26,368 nt of DNA from CAYQSU01 sp964420325 (GCA_964420325.1 CAYQSU010000049.1:1-26368), one strand, 5' to 3'. Positions 7,968 through 15,228 are shown, counted from the first letter of the stretch. Notes: generated by a model from the letters alone, not told the origin. Program-made: numbers and translations.

Positions 7968-9862
7968 GCGACTGTCCTCCTCATCGAGGCCGGCGCGTTG
8001 GCGCGGATGGCGTCCTCGATCTCGGCGATCTTGAACGGCTGGCCGGACACCTTGTTGACGCCCACGGCGGGCACGAGGTAGCGGGCCCGCAACATGGTGA
8101 CGAGCTGGCCCGTGTTCATCTCCGGCACCAGGATCCGCTCGTACCCCTGCAGAAGGTCGCCCAGATTGGCGGGCAGAGGCGAAAGATGGCGGAGGTGGAT
8201 GTGGGAGACGTCCAGGCCCGCCTTGCGCATGTTCGAGACCGCCCGGCTGATCGGGCCATAGGTCGAACCCCATCCGATCACTGCCAGCGCTCCCGTGGCC
8301 TCGCCCATCTCGACGGTCTGCGCCGGGATGTCCGACGCGATGCCGGCGATCTTGGCGGCCCGGGTGTCGGTCATGCGCTGGTGATTGTCGGGGTAGTAGC
8401 AGATGTGGCCCGTGTCGTAATCCTTCTCGAGGCCGCCGATGCGGTGCTCGAGGCCGGGCGTTCCGGGAATGGCCCACGGCCGCGCCTGGGTTTCGGGGTC
8501 CCTCAGGTACGGCTGGAATCCATCCGGGTCGGTGCGGAAGCGGACCGGGAAGGGGGACAGGGCTTCCACCTTCGGCAGGCGCCATGGCTGGGCGGCATTG
8601 GCGATGTAGCCGTCCGAAAGCACGATGACGGGGGTCATGTATTTGGTGGCGATGCGGATGGCCTCGATGGCGACATCGAAGCAGTCGGCAGGGGATCGGG
8701 CGGCGAGCACGGCGAGCGGGCTGTCGGCGTTGCGCCCGAACACCGCCTGGTAGAGGTCCGACTGCTCGGTCTTGGTCGGCATGCCGGTCGAGGGACCGGC
8801 GCGCTGGGTGTTGATGACCACCAGCGGGACCTCCGCGGCGATGGCGAGGCCGATGGCTTCCGTCTTCAACGCCACGCCGGGCCCCGAGCTCGACGTTACG
8901 CCGATCGCGCCGGCGAACGAGGCGCCGATCGCGGCGCAGGCGGCGGCGATCTCGTCCTCGGCCTGCAGGGTCACGACGCCGTATTCCTTGAGGCGTGCCA
9001 GGATGTGCAGGATCGGCGATGCCGGGGTGATGGGGTAGGATCCGAGCACGAGCTTCAGCCCGGCCAGGTGGGCGCCGGCGGCAAGCCCATAGGCCAACGC
9101 TTCGCTGCCCGTGACGGTCCGGTACTCGCCGGGGGCAAGGTGGGCGGGCTCGATGACGTAGCCGGTGACGTTGTAAGGCAGCTCGGCCGTCTCGCCGAAC
9201 GCGTGGCCGGCATTCAGCGCGGCGATGTTCGCCTCGGCCAGTTCGGGCCGCTTGCTGAACCGCTGGCGTAGCCAGTCCACGGTCGGAGCGCGCTTGCGGC
9301 CGTACAACCAGTAGACGAGCCCCAGGCACCACATGTTCTTGCAGCGCAACGCCTCCTTCTGGGTGAGCCCGAATCCCTTCACCGCCTCCAGCGTCATCTG
9401 CGAGATGTCGATGGGAATCCTGACGAAGGCGTCGAGGGACCCGTCATCCAGGGGACTCTTGGTATAGCCGGCGCGGCGAAGGTTGCGCTCGTTGAAGGTG
9501 CCGCTATCGATGATCAGCAGGCCGCCCGTCTTCAGCGTCGGCAGCTCCACCTTCAGGGCGGCCGGGTTGAGGGCGACCAGAGTGTCCGGTGCGTCCCCCG
9601 GCGTCATGATGGTGCGAGCGCCGAAATTGATCTGGAAGGCCGAGACGCCGTAGGTCGTCCCGGCGGGTGCGCGGATCTCCGCCGGAAAATCGGGGAACGT
9701 CGCTAGTTCATTGCCGGCCAGAGCCGTCGTCTCGGCAAAGCGTCCGCCGGTCACCTGTATGCCGTCGCCGGAGTCACCGGCGAGGCGGACGACGGCCGAT
9801 TCGACGGAGGCCCGATGGGGACGGTCTCTTCCCTTGTGCTCGTGAGCGTCACTATCCAACAT
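7964..9862 (-). CDS. korA: 2-oxoacid:ferredoxin oxidoreductase, fused gamma-alpha subunit (KorA type)
   Basis: The 632-residue product fuses the gamma domain (VVRLAGDSGDGIQVTGGRFAE, about 24-44) to the alpha domain that begins around GSYPITPASPILH and includes the pyrimidine-binding region (SSSGPGVALKTEAIGLA, then INTQRAGPSTGMPTKTEQSD). This two-subunit organisation with KorB is usual for 2-oxoglutarate:ferredoxin oxidoreductases of aerobic bacteria. The start is uncertain. The ATG at 9862 has GGGA 5 nt upstream. An in-frame GTG at 9946 has a better AGGAG at 6 nt but lies about 5 nt from the predicted transcription start and adds 28 charged residues not expected of the family. Even from 9862 there are about 23 residues before the conserved domain. 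Confidence 0.93.
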   Translation of the reverse strand: MLDSDAHEHKGRDRPHRASVESAVVRLAGDSGDGIQVTGGRFAETTALAGNELATFPDFPAEIRAPAGTTYGVSAFQINFGARTIMTPGDAPDTLVALNPAALKVELPTLKTGGLLIIDSGTFNERNLRRAGYTKSPLDDGSLDAFVRIPIDISQMTLEAVKGFGLTQKEALRCKNMWCLGLVYWLYGRKRAPTVDWLRQRFSKRPELAEANIAALNAGHAFGETAELPYNVTGYVIEPAHLAPGEYRTVTGSEALAYGLAAGAHLAGLKLVLGSYPITPASPILHILARLKEYGVVTLQAEDEIAAACAAIGASFAGAIGVTSSSGPGVALKTEAIGLAIAAEVPLVVINTQRAGPSTGMPTKTEQSDLYQAVFGRNADSPLAVLAARSPADCFDVAIEAIRIATKYMTPVIVLSDGYIANAAQPWRLPKVEALSPFPVRFRTDPDGFQPYLRDPETQARPWAIPGTPGLEHRIGGLEKDYDTGHICYYPDNHQRMTDTRAAKIAGIASDIPAQTVEMGEATGALAVIGWGSTYGPISRAVSNMRKAGLDVSHIHLRHLSPLPANLGDLLQGYERILVPEMNTGQLVTMLRARYLVPAVGVNKVSGQPFKIAEIEDAIRANAPASMRRTVA

Positions 9863-9957
9863 GTCGGTCCCAAACGGGCTCCTTTCCCTGGCTGCGTCCC
9901 GGTGCTCGGCGGTCTCCCGCACCGCTGGCCGCTTCTGCGAGAACACGCGCGACTCCT

Positions 9958-9986
9958 AATATTGGTGGATCGTTATCCGCTGGCAA
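9958..9986 (-). promoter_or_regulatory. Candidate promoter for korAB
   Basis: On the minus strand TTGCCA (9981-9986) and AATATT (9958-9963) are spaced by 17 nt, giving a start near 9951 and an 88-nt leader to the ATG at 9862. The segment is clearly more AT-rich than the surrounding genes. Confidence 0.5.
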
Positions 9987-9992
9987 TCAAGC

Positions 9993-10022
9993 TTAGTTCG
10001 TTGATCGCTCCTCCCCTATGAT
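9993..10022 (+). promoter_or_regulatory. Weak candidate promoter for tldE
   Basis: TATGAT (10017-10022) is a good -10 match, but the only -35 at workable distance is TTAGTT (9993-9998, 18 nt), a poor match. It is placed 72 nt before the tldE ATG in the divergent korA/tldE gap; nothing better is visible. Confidence 0.3.
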
Positions 10023-10094
10023 GTTGGTCAAGGTGGGCCTCGACGGGCCACCGACAGGATGGCGTTGCCGCACGTGCCCGGAGGGGATAGGCGG

Positions 10095-11438
10095 ATGGAT
10101 AGTATGCACGACCCGTTCAGCTGGATGACCGACCTGATCGAGGCGGCAAGCGCGCGTGGGGCCGACGCCGCCGACGCGATCTTCGTCGAAAGCCGATCCC
10201 TCTCGGTCGCCTGGCGCCTCGGCAAGCGGGAGCAGATCGAGCGCTCCGAGTCTGTCGACGTCGGCCTCCGCGTGTTCGTCGGCGCCCGCCAGGCCATCGT
10301 CTCGTCCTCCGATCTGTCCAGGCCGGCGCTGGCCGAGCTTGTCGGCCGCGCCGTCGCCATGGCCCGAAGCGTGCCCGAAGACCCCTATTGCGGACTCGCG
10401 GACCCCGAGCTTCTCGTTGACTGCGTGATCGACGTCGACAGCTGCGACCCGATCGAACCGACGGCCGAAGCCCTGCTCTACAGGGCCGCCCGCGCCGAGG
10501 ATGCGGCCCGCGCCGTCGCCGGCGTCACCAACTCCGAGGGCGCCGAGGCGACGTGGGGGCTGACGCACTCGGTGATCGTCGCCAGCAACGGTCTCGCCAA
10601 ACAGCGGTCGCGCTCCAGCCACGGCCTCGCGGTCTCGGTGCTGGCGGGTGAGGGAACCGCCATGGAGCGGGATTACGACTTTGCCAGCGCCGTCTATGCG
10701 GACGGCCTTCGGGACCCCGCGGAGATCGGTCGCAGCGCCGGCGAACGTGCGGTGAGACGGCTCCACCCCCGAAAGGCGCAGTCCGCGCAGGTTCCCGTCG
10801 TCTTTCATCCGCGGGTGGCGCGGAGCCTGCTCTCGCACCTCGCCGCCGCCATCAACGGCAGCGCGGTGGCCCGCGGCACCACCTTTCTCCTCGAAAGGAT
10901 GGGGACGCGCATCCTGCCCGCCGGGGTCACGGTGATCGACGACCCGTTGCGGCGGCGCGGCCTCAGGTCCCGCCCGTTCGACGGCGAAGGCATCCCCACC
11001 AGCCGGCTCGCGGTAATCGAGAACGGCGTGCTGACGACGTGGATCCTCGACCTGCGCTCGGCGCGCCAGCTCGGCCTCCGCACCACCGGCCACGCCTCGC
11101 GCGGCACGACGACACCGCCGTCGCCGGCGACGTCGAACCTGTTCCTCGAACCGGGCACTGCAAAGCCGGACGACCTCATCGCCGACGTCGCCGGCGGCCT
11201 CTACGTCACCGAGCTCATCGGCTTCGGCGTCAACGGCCTGACCGGAGACTACAGCCGCGGTGCCAGCGGCTTCTGGATCGAGAACGGCGAGCTCGCCTAC
11301 CCCGTCACCGAGGTCACCGTGGCAGGCAGCTTGTTGGACATGTTCGCCCATCTCACCGCGGCCGACGATCTCGAGTTCCGCTACGGCACCGACTCGCCGA
11401 CCGTTCGCGTGGACGGCATGACCGTCGCCGGCCGCTGA
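10095..11438 (+). CDS. pmbA: TldE/PmbA, non-catalytic partner of TldD
   Basis: The product is 447 residues, the usual length of TldE/PmbA. It shares the TldD fold: DPFSWMTDLIEAASARGADAADAIFVES at the N-terminus, SEGAEATWG in the middle, and the C-terminal GLTGDYSRGASGFWIENGELAYPVTEVTVAG that is diagnostic of PmbA. The HExxxH zinc motif of TldD is absent, as known for this subunit, so catalysis needs the tldD product (672-2105). The ATG at 10095 has GGAGGGG 8 nt upstream; an upstream in-frame start 12 codons earlier has none. It stands alone on the plus strand between divergent korA and the convergent lipid kinase (77 nt between stops). Confidence 0.94.
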   Translation: MDSMHDPFSWMTDLIEAASARGADAADAIFVESRSLSVAWRLGKREQIERSESVDVGLRVFVGARQAIVSSSDLSRPALAELVGRAVAMARSVPEDPYCGLADPELLVDCVIDVDSCDPIEPTAEALLYRAARAEDAARAVAGVTNSEGAEATWGLTHSVIVASNGLAKQRSRSSHGLAVSVLAGEGTAMERDYDFASAVYADGLRDPAEIGRSAGERAVRRLHPRKAQSAQVPVVFHPRVARSLLSHLAAAINGSAVARGTTFLLERMGTRILPAGVTVIDDPLRRRGLRSRPFDGEGIPTSRLAVIENGVLTTWILDLRSARQLGLRTTGHASRGTTTPPSPATSNLFLEPGTAKPDDLIADVAGGLYVTELIGFGVNGLTGDYSRGASGFWIENGELAYPVTEVTVAGSLLDMFAHLTAADDLEFRYGTDSPTVRVDGMTVAGR

Positions 11439-11515
11439 GGCCGTGGCCCGGAATCCGCGAGCCGCGGCTGTCCCACCGGGCGGTCATCGCGGTCATCGCC
11501 GGCTCGGGTGAGCGC

Positions 11516-12433
11516 TCACGCCGTTCCGCGTCTCTCCTCGGGGGCACTGGCAGCGACCACCAGCGCCAGCCGGCGATCCTCCGGCCGGATCGACAGCGGC
11601 AGCGAGCCCGCGATGTCGCCGTCGCACTGCACCGGCTCGCCCTTGACGCCTTCGATGGTGATCCGCTGGCCACGGACGACCCGGAAATCGTCGAGGCGGC
11701 GCAGCCGGCCGAGGGCAAGCGCGCATCCGTAGCGGAGCACGTTCCAGGCTCCGGAGCGCAGGAACAGGCAGACATCGAGGCTCGCGTCGCGAAGATCGGC
11801 CTCGGGCGCGCAGGTGAAGCGCCCGCCGTAATAGTGCCCGTTGGCGATGACCACGGAGGCCGCCTCGTACCGCCGGCCGTCGATGCGCACCTGGTAGCGG
11901 CGGTACGGAAAACGAAACAGGCCCACGAGCAGTTCGATCAGGTAGACCAGCCGGCCCAGCAGCCGTTTGGCCTTCGGATCGATATGCGCCACGAGGTGGG
12001 CATCGAAGCCGACGCCGGCCATCATCACGAAGCGGCGGCCGTTGGCGAGCCCGAGGCTGACGGGCAGAAGAGGACCGGACAGGATGGTCCGGGCGATCGA
12101 GCGCGAGCGCCGAGGCATGTGGATCTCGGCCGCAAGCACGTTCGCCGTGCCCAGCGGAATCACCGCCAGTGGCAGGTCGGCATCGTCGAGGCCGTTGACC
12201 ACCTCATTGATGGTGCCGTCGCCGCCGGCGGCGGCGACGACGTCGTATCGCTCCGCCGAGGCCCGAGACGCCAGCCGTTCGGCATCTCCCCGGCAAGACG
12301 TCGGCCACACGGTGACCTCGGCACCGAACGCGGCCAGGTGGCGAAGGACGCGGTCGAATCGGCGCGCCGAGAAGAACCCTGCGACGGGGTTGTGGATGAC
12401 GAGAACGCGGCGCCGAAGGGTCATAGGAGCCAT
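11516..12433 (-). CDS. Diacylglycerol/lipid kinase family protein (YegS-like)
   Basis: The predicted protein has 305 residues and the DAGK catalytic domain. LVIHNPVAG (11-19) opens the domain, the nucleotide-binding GGDGTINEVVNGL is at 70-82, and IPLGTANVLAAE at 92-103. The C-terminal beta domain holds VVIANGHYYGGRFTCAPEADLRDASLDV and VQCDGDIAG. The family phosphorylates diacylglycerol, sphingosine or related lipids with ATP at the membrane; the real substrate cannot be read from sequence. Starts at 12469 and 12424 are also possible; 12433 is preferred for GGGAA 9 nt upstream. It is divergent from a PlcP-like phosphoesterase that may generate its diacylglycerol substrate, with interleaved promoters. 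Confidence 0.9.
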   Translation of the reverse strand: MAPMTLRRRVLVIHNPVAGFFSARRFDRVLRHLAAFGAEVTVWPTSCRGDAERLASRASAERYDVVAAAGGDGTINEVVNGLDDADLPLAVIPLGTANVLAAEIHMPRRSRSIARTILSGPLLPVSLGLANGRRFVMMAGVGFDAHLVAHIDPKAKRLLGRLVYLIELLVGLFRFPYRRYQVRIDGRRYEAASVVIANGHYYGGRFTCAPEADLRDASLDVCLFLRSGAWNVLRYGCALALGRLRRLDDFRVVRGQRITIEGVKGEPVQCDGDIAGSLPLSIRPEDRRLALVVAASAPEERRGTA

Positions 12434-12500
12434 TGTTCGGTGTTCCCAAGCGCCGTCACCGGGCGTCATCTTGCCTGATCAGAGGCCTTCTTTTCGAAGC

Positions 12501-12530
12501 TTTATAGCAATTGTTACGCTTCTGCGGCAA
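12501..12530 (-). promoter_or_regulatory. Candidate promoter for the lipid kinase
   Basis: On the minus strand TTGCCG (12525-12530) is followed after 18 nt by TATAAA (12501-12506). Its -35 and spacer overlap the plus-strand promoter at 12511-12540. Confidence 0.55.
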
Positions 12531-12540
12531 CACTCATAAT
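12511..12540 (+). promoter_or_regulatory. Candidate promoter for the plcP-like/glycosyltransferase operon
   Basis: TTGTTA (12511-12516) and CATAAT (12535-12540) are spaced by 18 nt in the most AT-rich stretch of the window. Transcription would start near 12547, giving a leader of about 100 nt. Confidence 0.55.
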
Positions 12541-12565
12541 TTTTCATGACACGGGCGCTCGCAGC

Positions 12566-12602
12566 GTAGGCAAGATACGGTGCTTCGAGTAGGGTTGCCT
12601 AC
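12566..12602 (+). repeat. 8-bp inverted repeat in the plcP-like leader
   Basis: GTAGGCAA (12566-12573) and TTGCCTAC (12595-12602) are perfectly complementary with 21 nt between them. They lie just downstream of the predicted start and 48 nt before the ATG. The repeat could be a protein operator or an RNA stem in the leader. Confidence 0.5.
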
Positions 12603-12649
12603 CTCCTTTCGTGTAAGGACCGGCTTGGAATGCAACCGACGGCGGCGCC

Positions 12650-13513
12650 ATGAATGCCTTTGGAAGCTCCTCCCTGCGGTACCGATCGATCTGGATTTCC
12701 GACGTTCACCTCGGCACGCGGGGATGCAACGCGGACATGCTGCTCGAGTTCCTCCGTCGCACCCACAGCGACTACCTCTATCTCGTCGGCGACATCGTCG
12801 ACATCTGGCGGATGCGCAAGGCCTGGTACTGGCGGCAAACCCACAACGACGTCATCCAGAAGCTCTTGCGCAAGGCGCGGAAGGGCACTCGGGTCATTTA
12901 CATCCCCGGCAACCACGACGAAAACTTCCGGGACTTCGCGCGGCATCGGTTCGGTCGCGTCGTCATCCTCAACGAGGCCATTCACACCACCGCCGACGGC
13001 AGGCGCTTCCTCGTCATCCATGGCGACCAGTTCGACGGCGTGGTCAAGTATGCCAGATGGCTGGCGATGGTCGGCGACAGCGCCTACGTCTTCGCTCTCA
13101 GCGTCAACACCTGGTTCAACCTCGTTCGGCGAAGGCTCGGCTTCTCCTACTGGTCGCTCTCGGCCTATCTCAAGCACAAGGTCAAGAACGCGGTGGAGTA
13201 CATCTCCAGCTTCGAGAAGGCGGTGGTCGCCGAGGCCAGACGTCGCGGCGCCGACGGCGTGATCTGCGGCCATATCCACACCGCCGACATCCGTGAGATC
13301 GACGGCATGCTCTACTGCAACGACGGCGACTGGGTCGAGAGCTGCACGGCCTTGGTCGAGCACATGGACGGCCGGCTCGAAATCCTCAGGTGGGCGAAGA
13401 TGATCGCCGACCCCGCCATCAACCCGATCGAGATGACCGCATGCGCCTCGCCCTCGTCACCGATGCCTGGTTTCCTCAGGTCAATGGCGTCGTTCGCACG
13501 CTCGATACGCTGA
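12650..13513 (+). CDS. COG2908 metallophosphoesterase, PlcP-like (LpxH superfamily)
   Basis: The 287-residue protein carries every calcineurin-type metal motif: SDVHLG (17-22), GDIVDIW (47-53), GNHD (87-90), HGDQFD (124-129) and GHIHT (207-211). It is often auto-named UDP-2,3-diacylglucosamine diphosphatase. Its close resemblance from memory to rhizobial PlcP proteins (SDVHLGT then LVGDIVD, SHND-like THND, WVESCTALVEH at 228-238), and the glycosyltransferase fused to its tail by overlap, point instead to a phospholipase C that releases diacylglycerol from phospholipids during phosphate shortage. That role is inferred. Residues beyond about 250 are not conserved and overlap the next gene. The ATG at 12650 is the first start available but has almost no Shine-Dalgarno, suggesting low or regulated initiation. 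Confidence 0.88.
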   Translation: MNAFGSSSLRYRSIWISDVHLGTRGCNADMLLEFLRRTHSDYLYLVGDIVDIWRMRKAWYWRQTHNDVIQKLLRKARKGTRVIYIPGNHDENFRDFARHRFGRVVILNEAIHTTADGRRFLVIHGDQFDGVVKYARWLAMVGDSAYVFALSVNTWFNLVRRRLGFSYWSLSAYLKHKVKNAVEYISSFEKAVVAEARRRGADGVICGHIHTADIREIDGMLYCNDGDWVESCTALVEHMDGRLEILRWAKMIADPAINPIEMTACASPSSPMPGFLRSMASFARSIR

Positions 13514-14439
13514 GATCGAAGCTCCTCGCCGCCGGCGTCGACGTCCTCTGCATCACGCCCGATCGCTTTCGTTCGGTGCCCTGCCCGTCGTATCCGGAGA
13601 TCCGCCTCGCGCTCGCCGGACCGGCTGCCGTCGGCCGCATCCTCGAGTCCTTCGTCCCGAACGCCGTCCACATCGCCACCGAAGGGCCGCTCGGGCTCGC
13701 CGCGCGCCTCCATTGCCGGCGCCGCGGGAGGCCGTTCACGACCTCCTTCCACACCCGCTTCCCCCACTACATCCACGCCCGCTGGCGCGTGCCGATGGCC
13801 TGGACCTACCGCCTCCTCAAGTGGTTCCACGCGCCCGCAGACGCAGTGATGGTCGCCACCCGCAGCATCGAGGACGACCTTCGGGCACACGGCTTCCGCG
13901 CCATCAGGCGCTGGTCCCGCGGCGTCGATACCGAGCTGTTTCGACCGCGTCCGAAGGACTACTTCGATCTGCCAAGGCCCGTCAGCCTGTTCGTCGGCCG
14001 GGTGGCGGTCGAGAAGAACATCGAGGCCTTCCTCGACCTCGAGCTCGACGGCAGCAAGGTGGTGGTCGGCGACGGCCCGCTGCTCGAGACGCTCAAGCGG
14101 CGCTATCCGCATGTCCGATTCCTCGGCAGGAAGCTGGGCGAGGAGCTCGCGTGCTGCTATGCCGCCGCCGACGTCTTCGTGTTTCCGAGCCGCACCGATA
14201 CCTTCGGCCTCGTTCTCCTGGAGGCGATGGCCTCCGGCGTTCCCGTCGCCGCCTATCCGGTGCCGGGACCGCTCGACGTCGTCCACGGCTCGGGCGCCGG
14301 CTGCCTCGACGAGGACTTGGGGGCCGCGGTCCGTTCCGCCCTCGCCATCCCGCCGGAGCGCTGCCGGGCCTACGCCGAAACCTGCTCCTGGGATCGGAGC
14401 GTCCGCCAGTTCCTCGACAACCTCCACCACGTTCGCTGA
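13441..14439 (+). CDS. GT4-family glycosyltransferase (Agt/MgtA-like)
   Basis: This GT-B glycosyltransferase has 332 residues. The N-terminal VTDAWFPQVNGVVRTLDTL (6-24) is the acceptor-side signature of the GT4 subgroup that includes diacylglycerol glycosyltransferases, MgtA and SqdX. FHTRFPHYI is at 103-111, and the donor domain shows LFVGRVAVEKNIEAFLD (183-199) and SRTDTFGLVLLEAMASG (250-266), with E261 in the EX7E-type motif whose first Glu is replaced by Asp. The sugar donor cannot be read. The ATG at 13441 lies inside the preceding gene, 73 nt before its stop and in another frame, with MRLALVTDAW matching the family start. Together with the upstream phosphoesterase it resembles the plcP-agt pair that makes phosphorus-free glycolipids. 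Confidence 0.9.
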   Translation: MRLALVTDAWFPQVNGVVRTLDTLRSKLLAAGVDVLCITPDRFRSVPCPSYPEIRLALAGPAAVGRILESFVPNAVHIATEGPLGLAARLHCRRRGRPFTTSFHTRFPHYIHARWRVPMAWTYRLLKWFHAPADAVMVATRSIEDDLRAHGFRAIRRWSRGVDTELFRPRPKDYFDLPRPVSLFVGRVAVEKNIEAFLDLELDGSKVVVGDGPLLETLKRRYPHVRFLGRKLGEELACCYAAADVFVFPSRTDTFGLVLLEAMASGVPVAAYPVPGPLDVVHGSGAGCLDEDLGAAVRSALAIPPERCRAYAETCSWDRSVRQFLDNLHHVR

Positions 14440-14489
14440 ACCCTGGCCAGCTCGGTTGCGGCCGGGTCTTCCGGGGCGCTACTCTCTCG

Positions 14490-14508
14490 CCCGGCTCCGG
14501 GAGCCGGG
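14490..14508 (+). other. GC hairpin just before the next ribosome site
   Basis: CCCGGCTC (14490-14497) pairs perfectly with GAGCCGGG (14501-14508) around a three-base loop. There is no T-run, and the GGGAGGAG ribosome site follows about 6 nt later, so it may end the glycosyltransferase message inefficiently or fold beside the ribosome site. Confidence 0.35.
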
Positions 14509-14527
14509 TCAACGGGAGGAGACTGGG

Positions 14528-15214
14528 ATGGTGGCCGAACGCGACCCCTACGCCTTCGCACGCCTGGTGCTTGACTACGCGCGGGCGCTCATCTGGCCGG
14601 CGGCCGTCGTCACCGCCATTCTTCTGTTCCATGGCGAGGTGCGGCAGATCCTTACCGAGCGCGAGTGGGAGATGTTCGGCGTTCGCGTCGGCGCCCGCAT
14701 CCAGCAGATCAGCGCCAACGTCCGCGGCGAACTCGACGAGATCCGCATGCTCCTTGCCGAGCTGCAACAGGCCTCGCCACAGGACCGGGCCAGGGTCGCC
14801 GAGGAGGTCGAAACCCGGATCGCCAGCCTCGAGCGCAACCTCGGTCGCGAGTTCCGCCAGATCCAGGAGATCGAAACCGCGCCGGCGGAACGGCCGCTAC
14901 CGCCCTCGCGCCCGCCGACGGTGGCTCCCGTCGCCGTCGGCCGGGAGACCGCCGCGCGATGGGAAGGCAGGGGGTTCGAACAGCTTGTGCAACGGCAGGT
15001 GGGGCCGGCGATCGAGAGCTTCACGCGCGCCCACGAGCTCTGGCCGGACTACCACAATGTCGCCGAGATCCGCCGGCTCCTGGTCCGACAGCAGGAGGCG
15101 CTCGCCGATTCCGGGAGCCCGGCCTGGCGCGAGCTCTACGAGATCATCCTCACCCGGTACTCCTGGGGCATGCCGGACCACGTGCGCCGCATGATGCGCG
15201 AGGAGACGAGGTAG
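14528..15214 (+). CDS. Unrecognised membrane-anchored coiled-coil protein
   Basis: I do not recognise this 228-residue protein. It has one membrane helix near the N-terminus (about 17-35, LDYARALIWPAAVVTAILLF), then a long charged helix likely to form a coiled coil (about 37-116, rich in E, R, L and Q with regular IxxISxNVxxELxEI spacing), a Pro-rich linker (119-134), and a C-terminal helical part (145-228) where GPAIESFTRAHELWPDYHNVAEIRRLL resembles one TPR-like helix pair. The ATG at 14528 has a strong GGGAGGAG about 7 nt upstream. It follows the glycosyltransferase after 88 nt and ends just before a convergent tRNA gene. A scaffold role is possible but unproven. Confidence 0.72.
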   Translation: MVAERDPYAFARLVLDYARALIWPAAVVTAILLFHGEVRQILTEREWEMFGVRVGARIQQISANVRGELDEIRMLLAELQQASPQDRARVAEEVETRIASLERNLGREFRQIQEIETAPAERPLPPSRPPTVAPVAVGRETAARWEGRGFEQLVQRQVGPAIESFTRAHELWPDYHNVAEIRRLLVRQQEALADSGSPAWRELYEIILTRYSWGMPDHVRRMMREETR

Positions 15215-15228
15215 CCGCGCGTCCTGTC

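Noticed and set aside
7968..9332. korB frame open far upstream, suggesting a 793-residue protein.
   Set aside because: The extension is a shadow of korA, whose conserved motifs are in the other frame, and korB has its own ATG in the usual 4-nt overlap.
12531..12547. Possible Pho box (CACTCAT then TTTTCAT) upstream of the PlcP-like gene.
   Set aside because: Each half matches about five of seven consensus positions, and the repeat distance is 10 instead of 11; not strong enough to list as a site.
12490..12550. Local AT-rich segment as a sign of horizontally acquired DNA.
   Set aside because: It is only about 60 bp, lies between divergent genes and is fully explained by two promoters; neighbouring genes have normal composition.
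12650..13513. Annotation of this gene as LpxH (lipid A biosynthesis).
   Set aside because: The family motifs allow it, but the overlap with a glycosyltransferase and the resemblance to rhizobial PlcP favour phospholipase C; Alphaproteobacteria usually use LpxI for that lipid A step. It is left as PlcP-like without a gene symbol.
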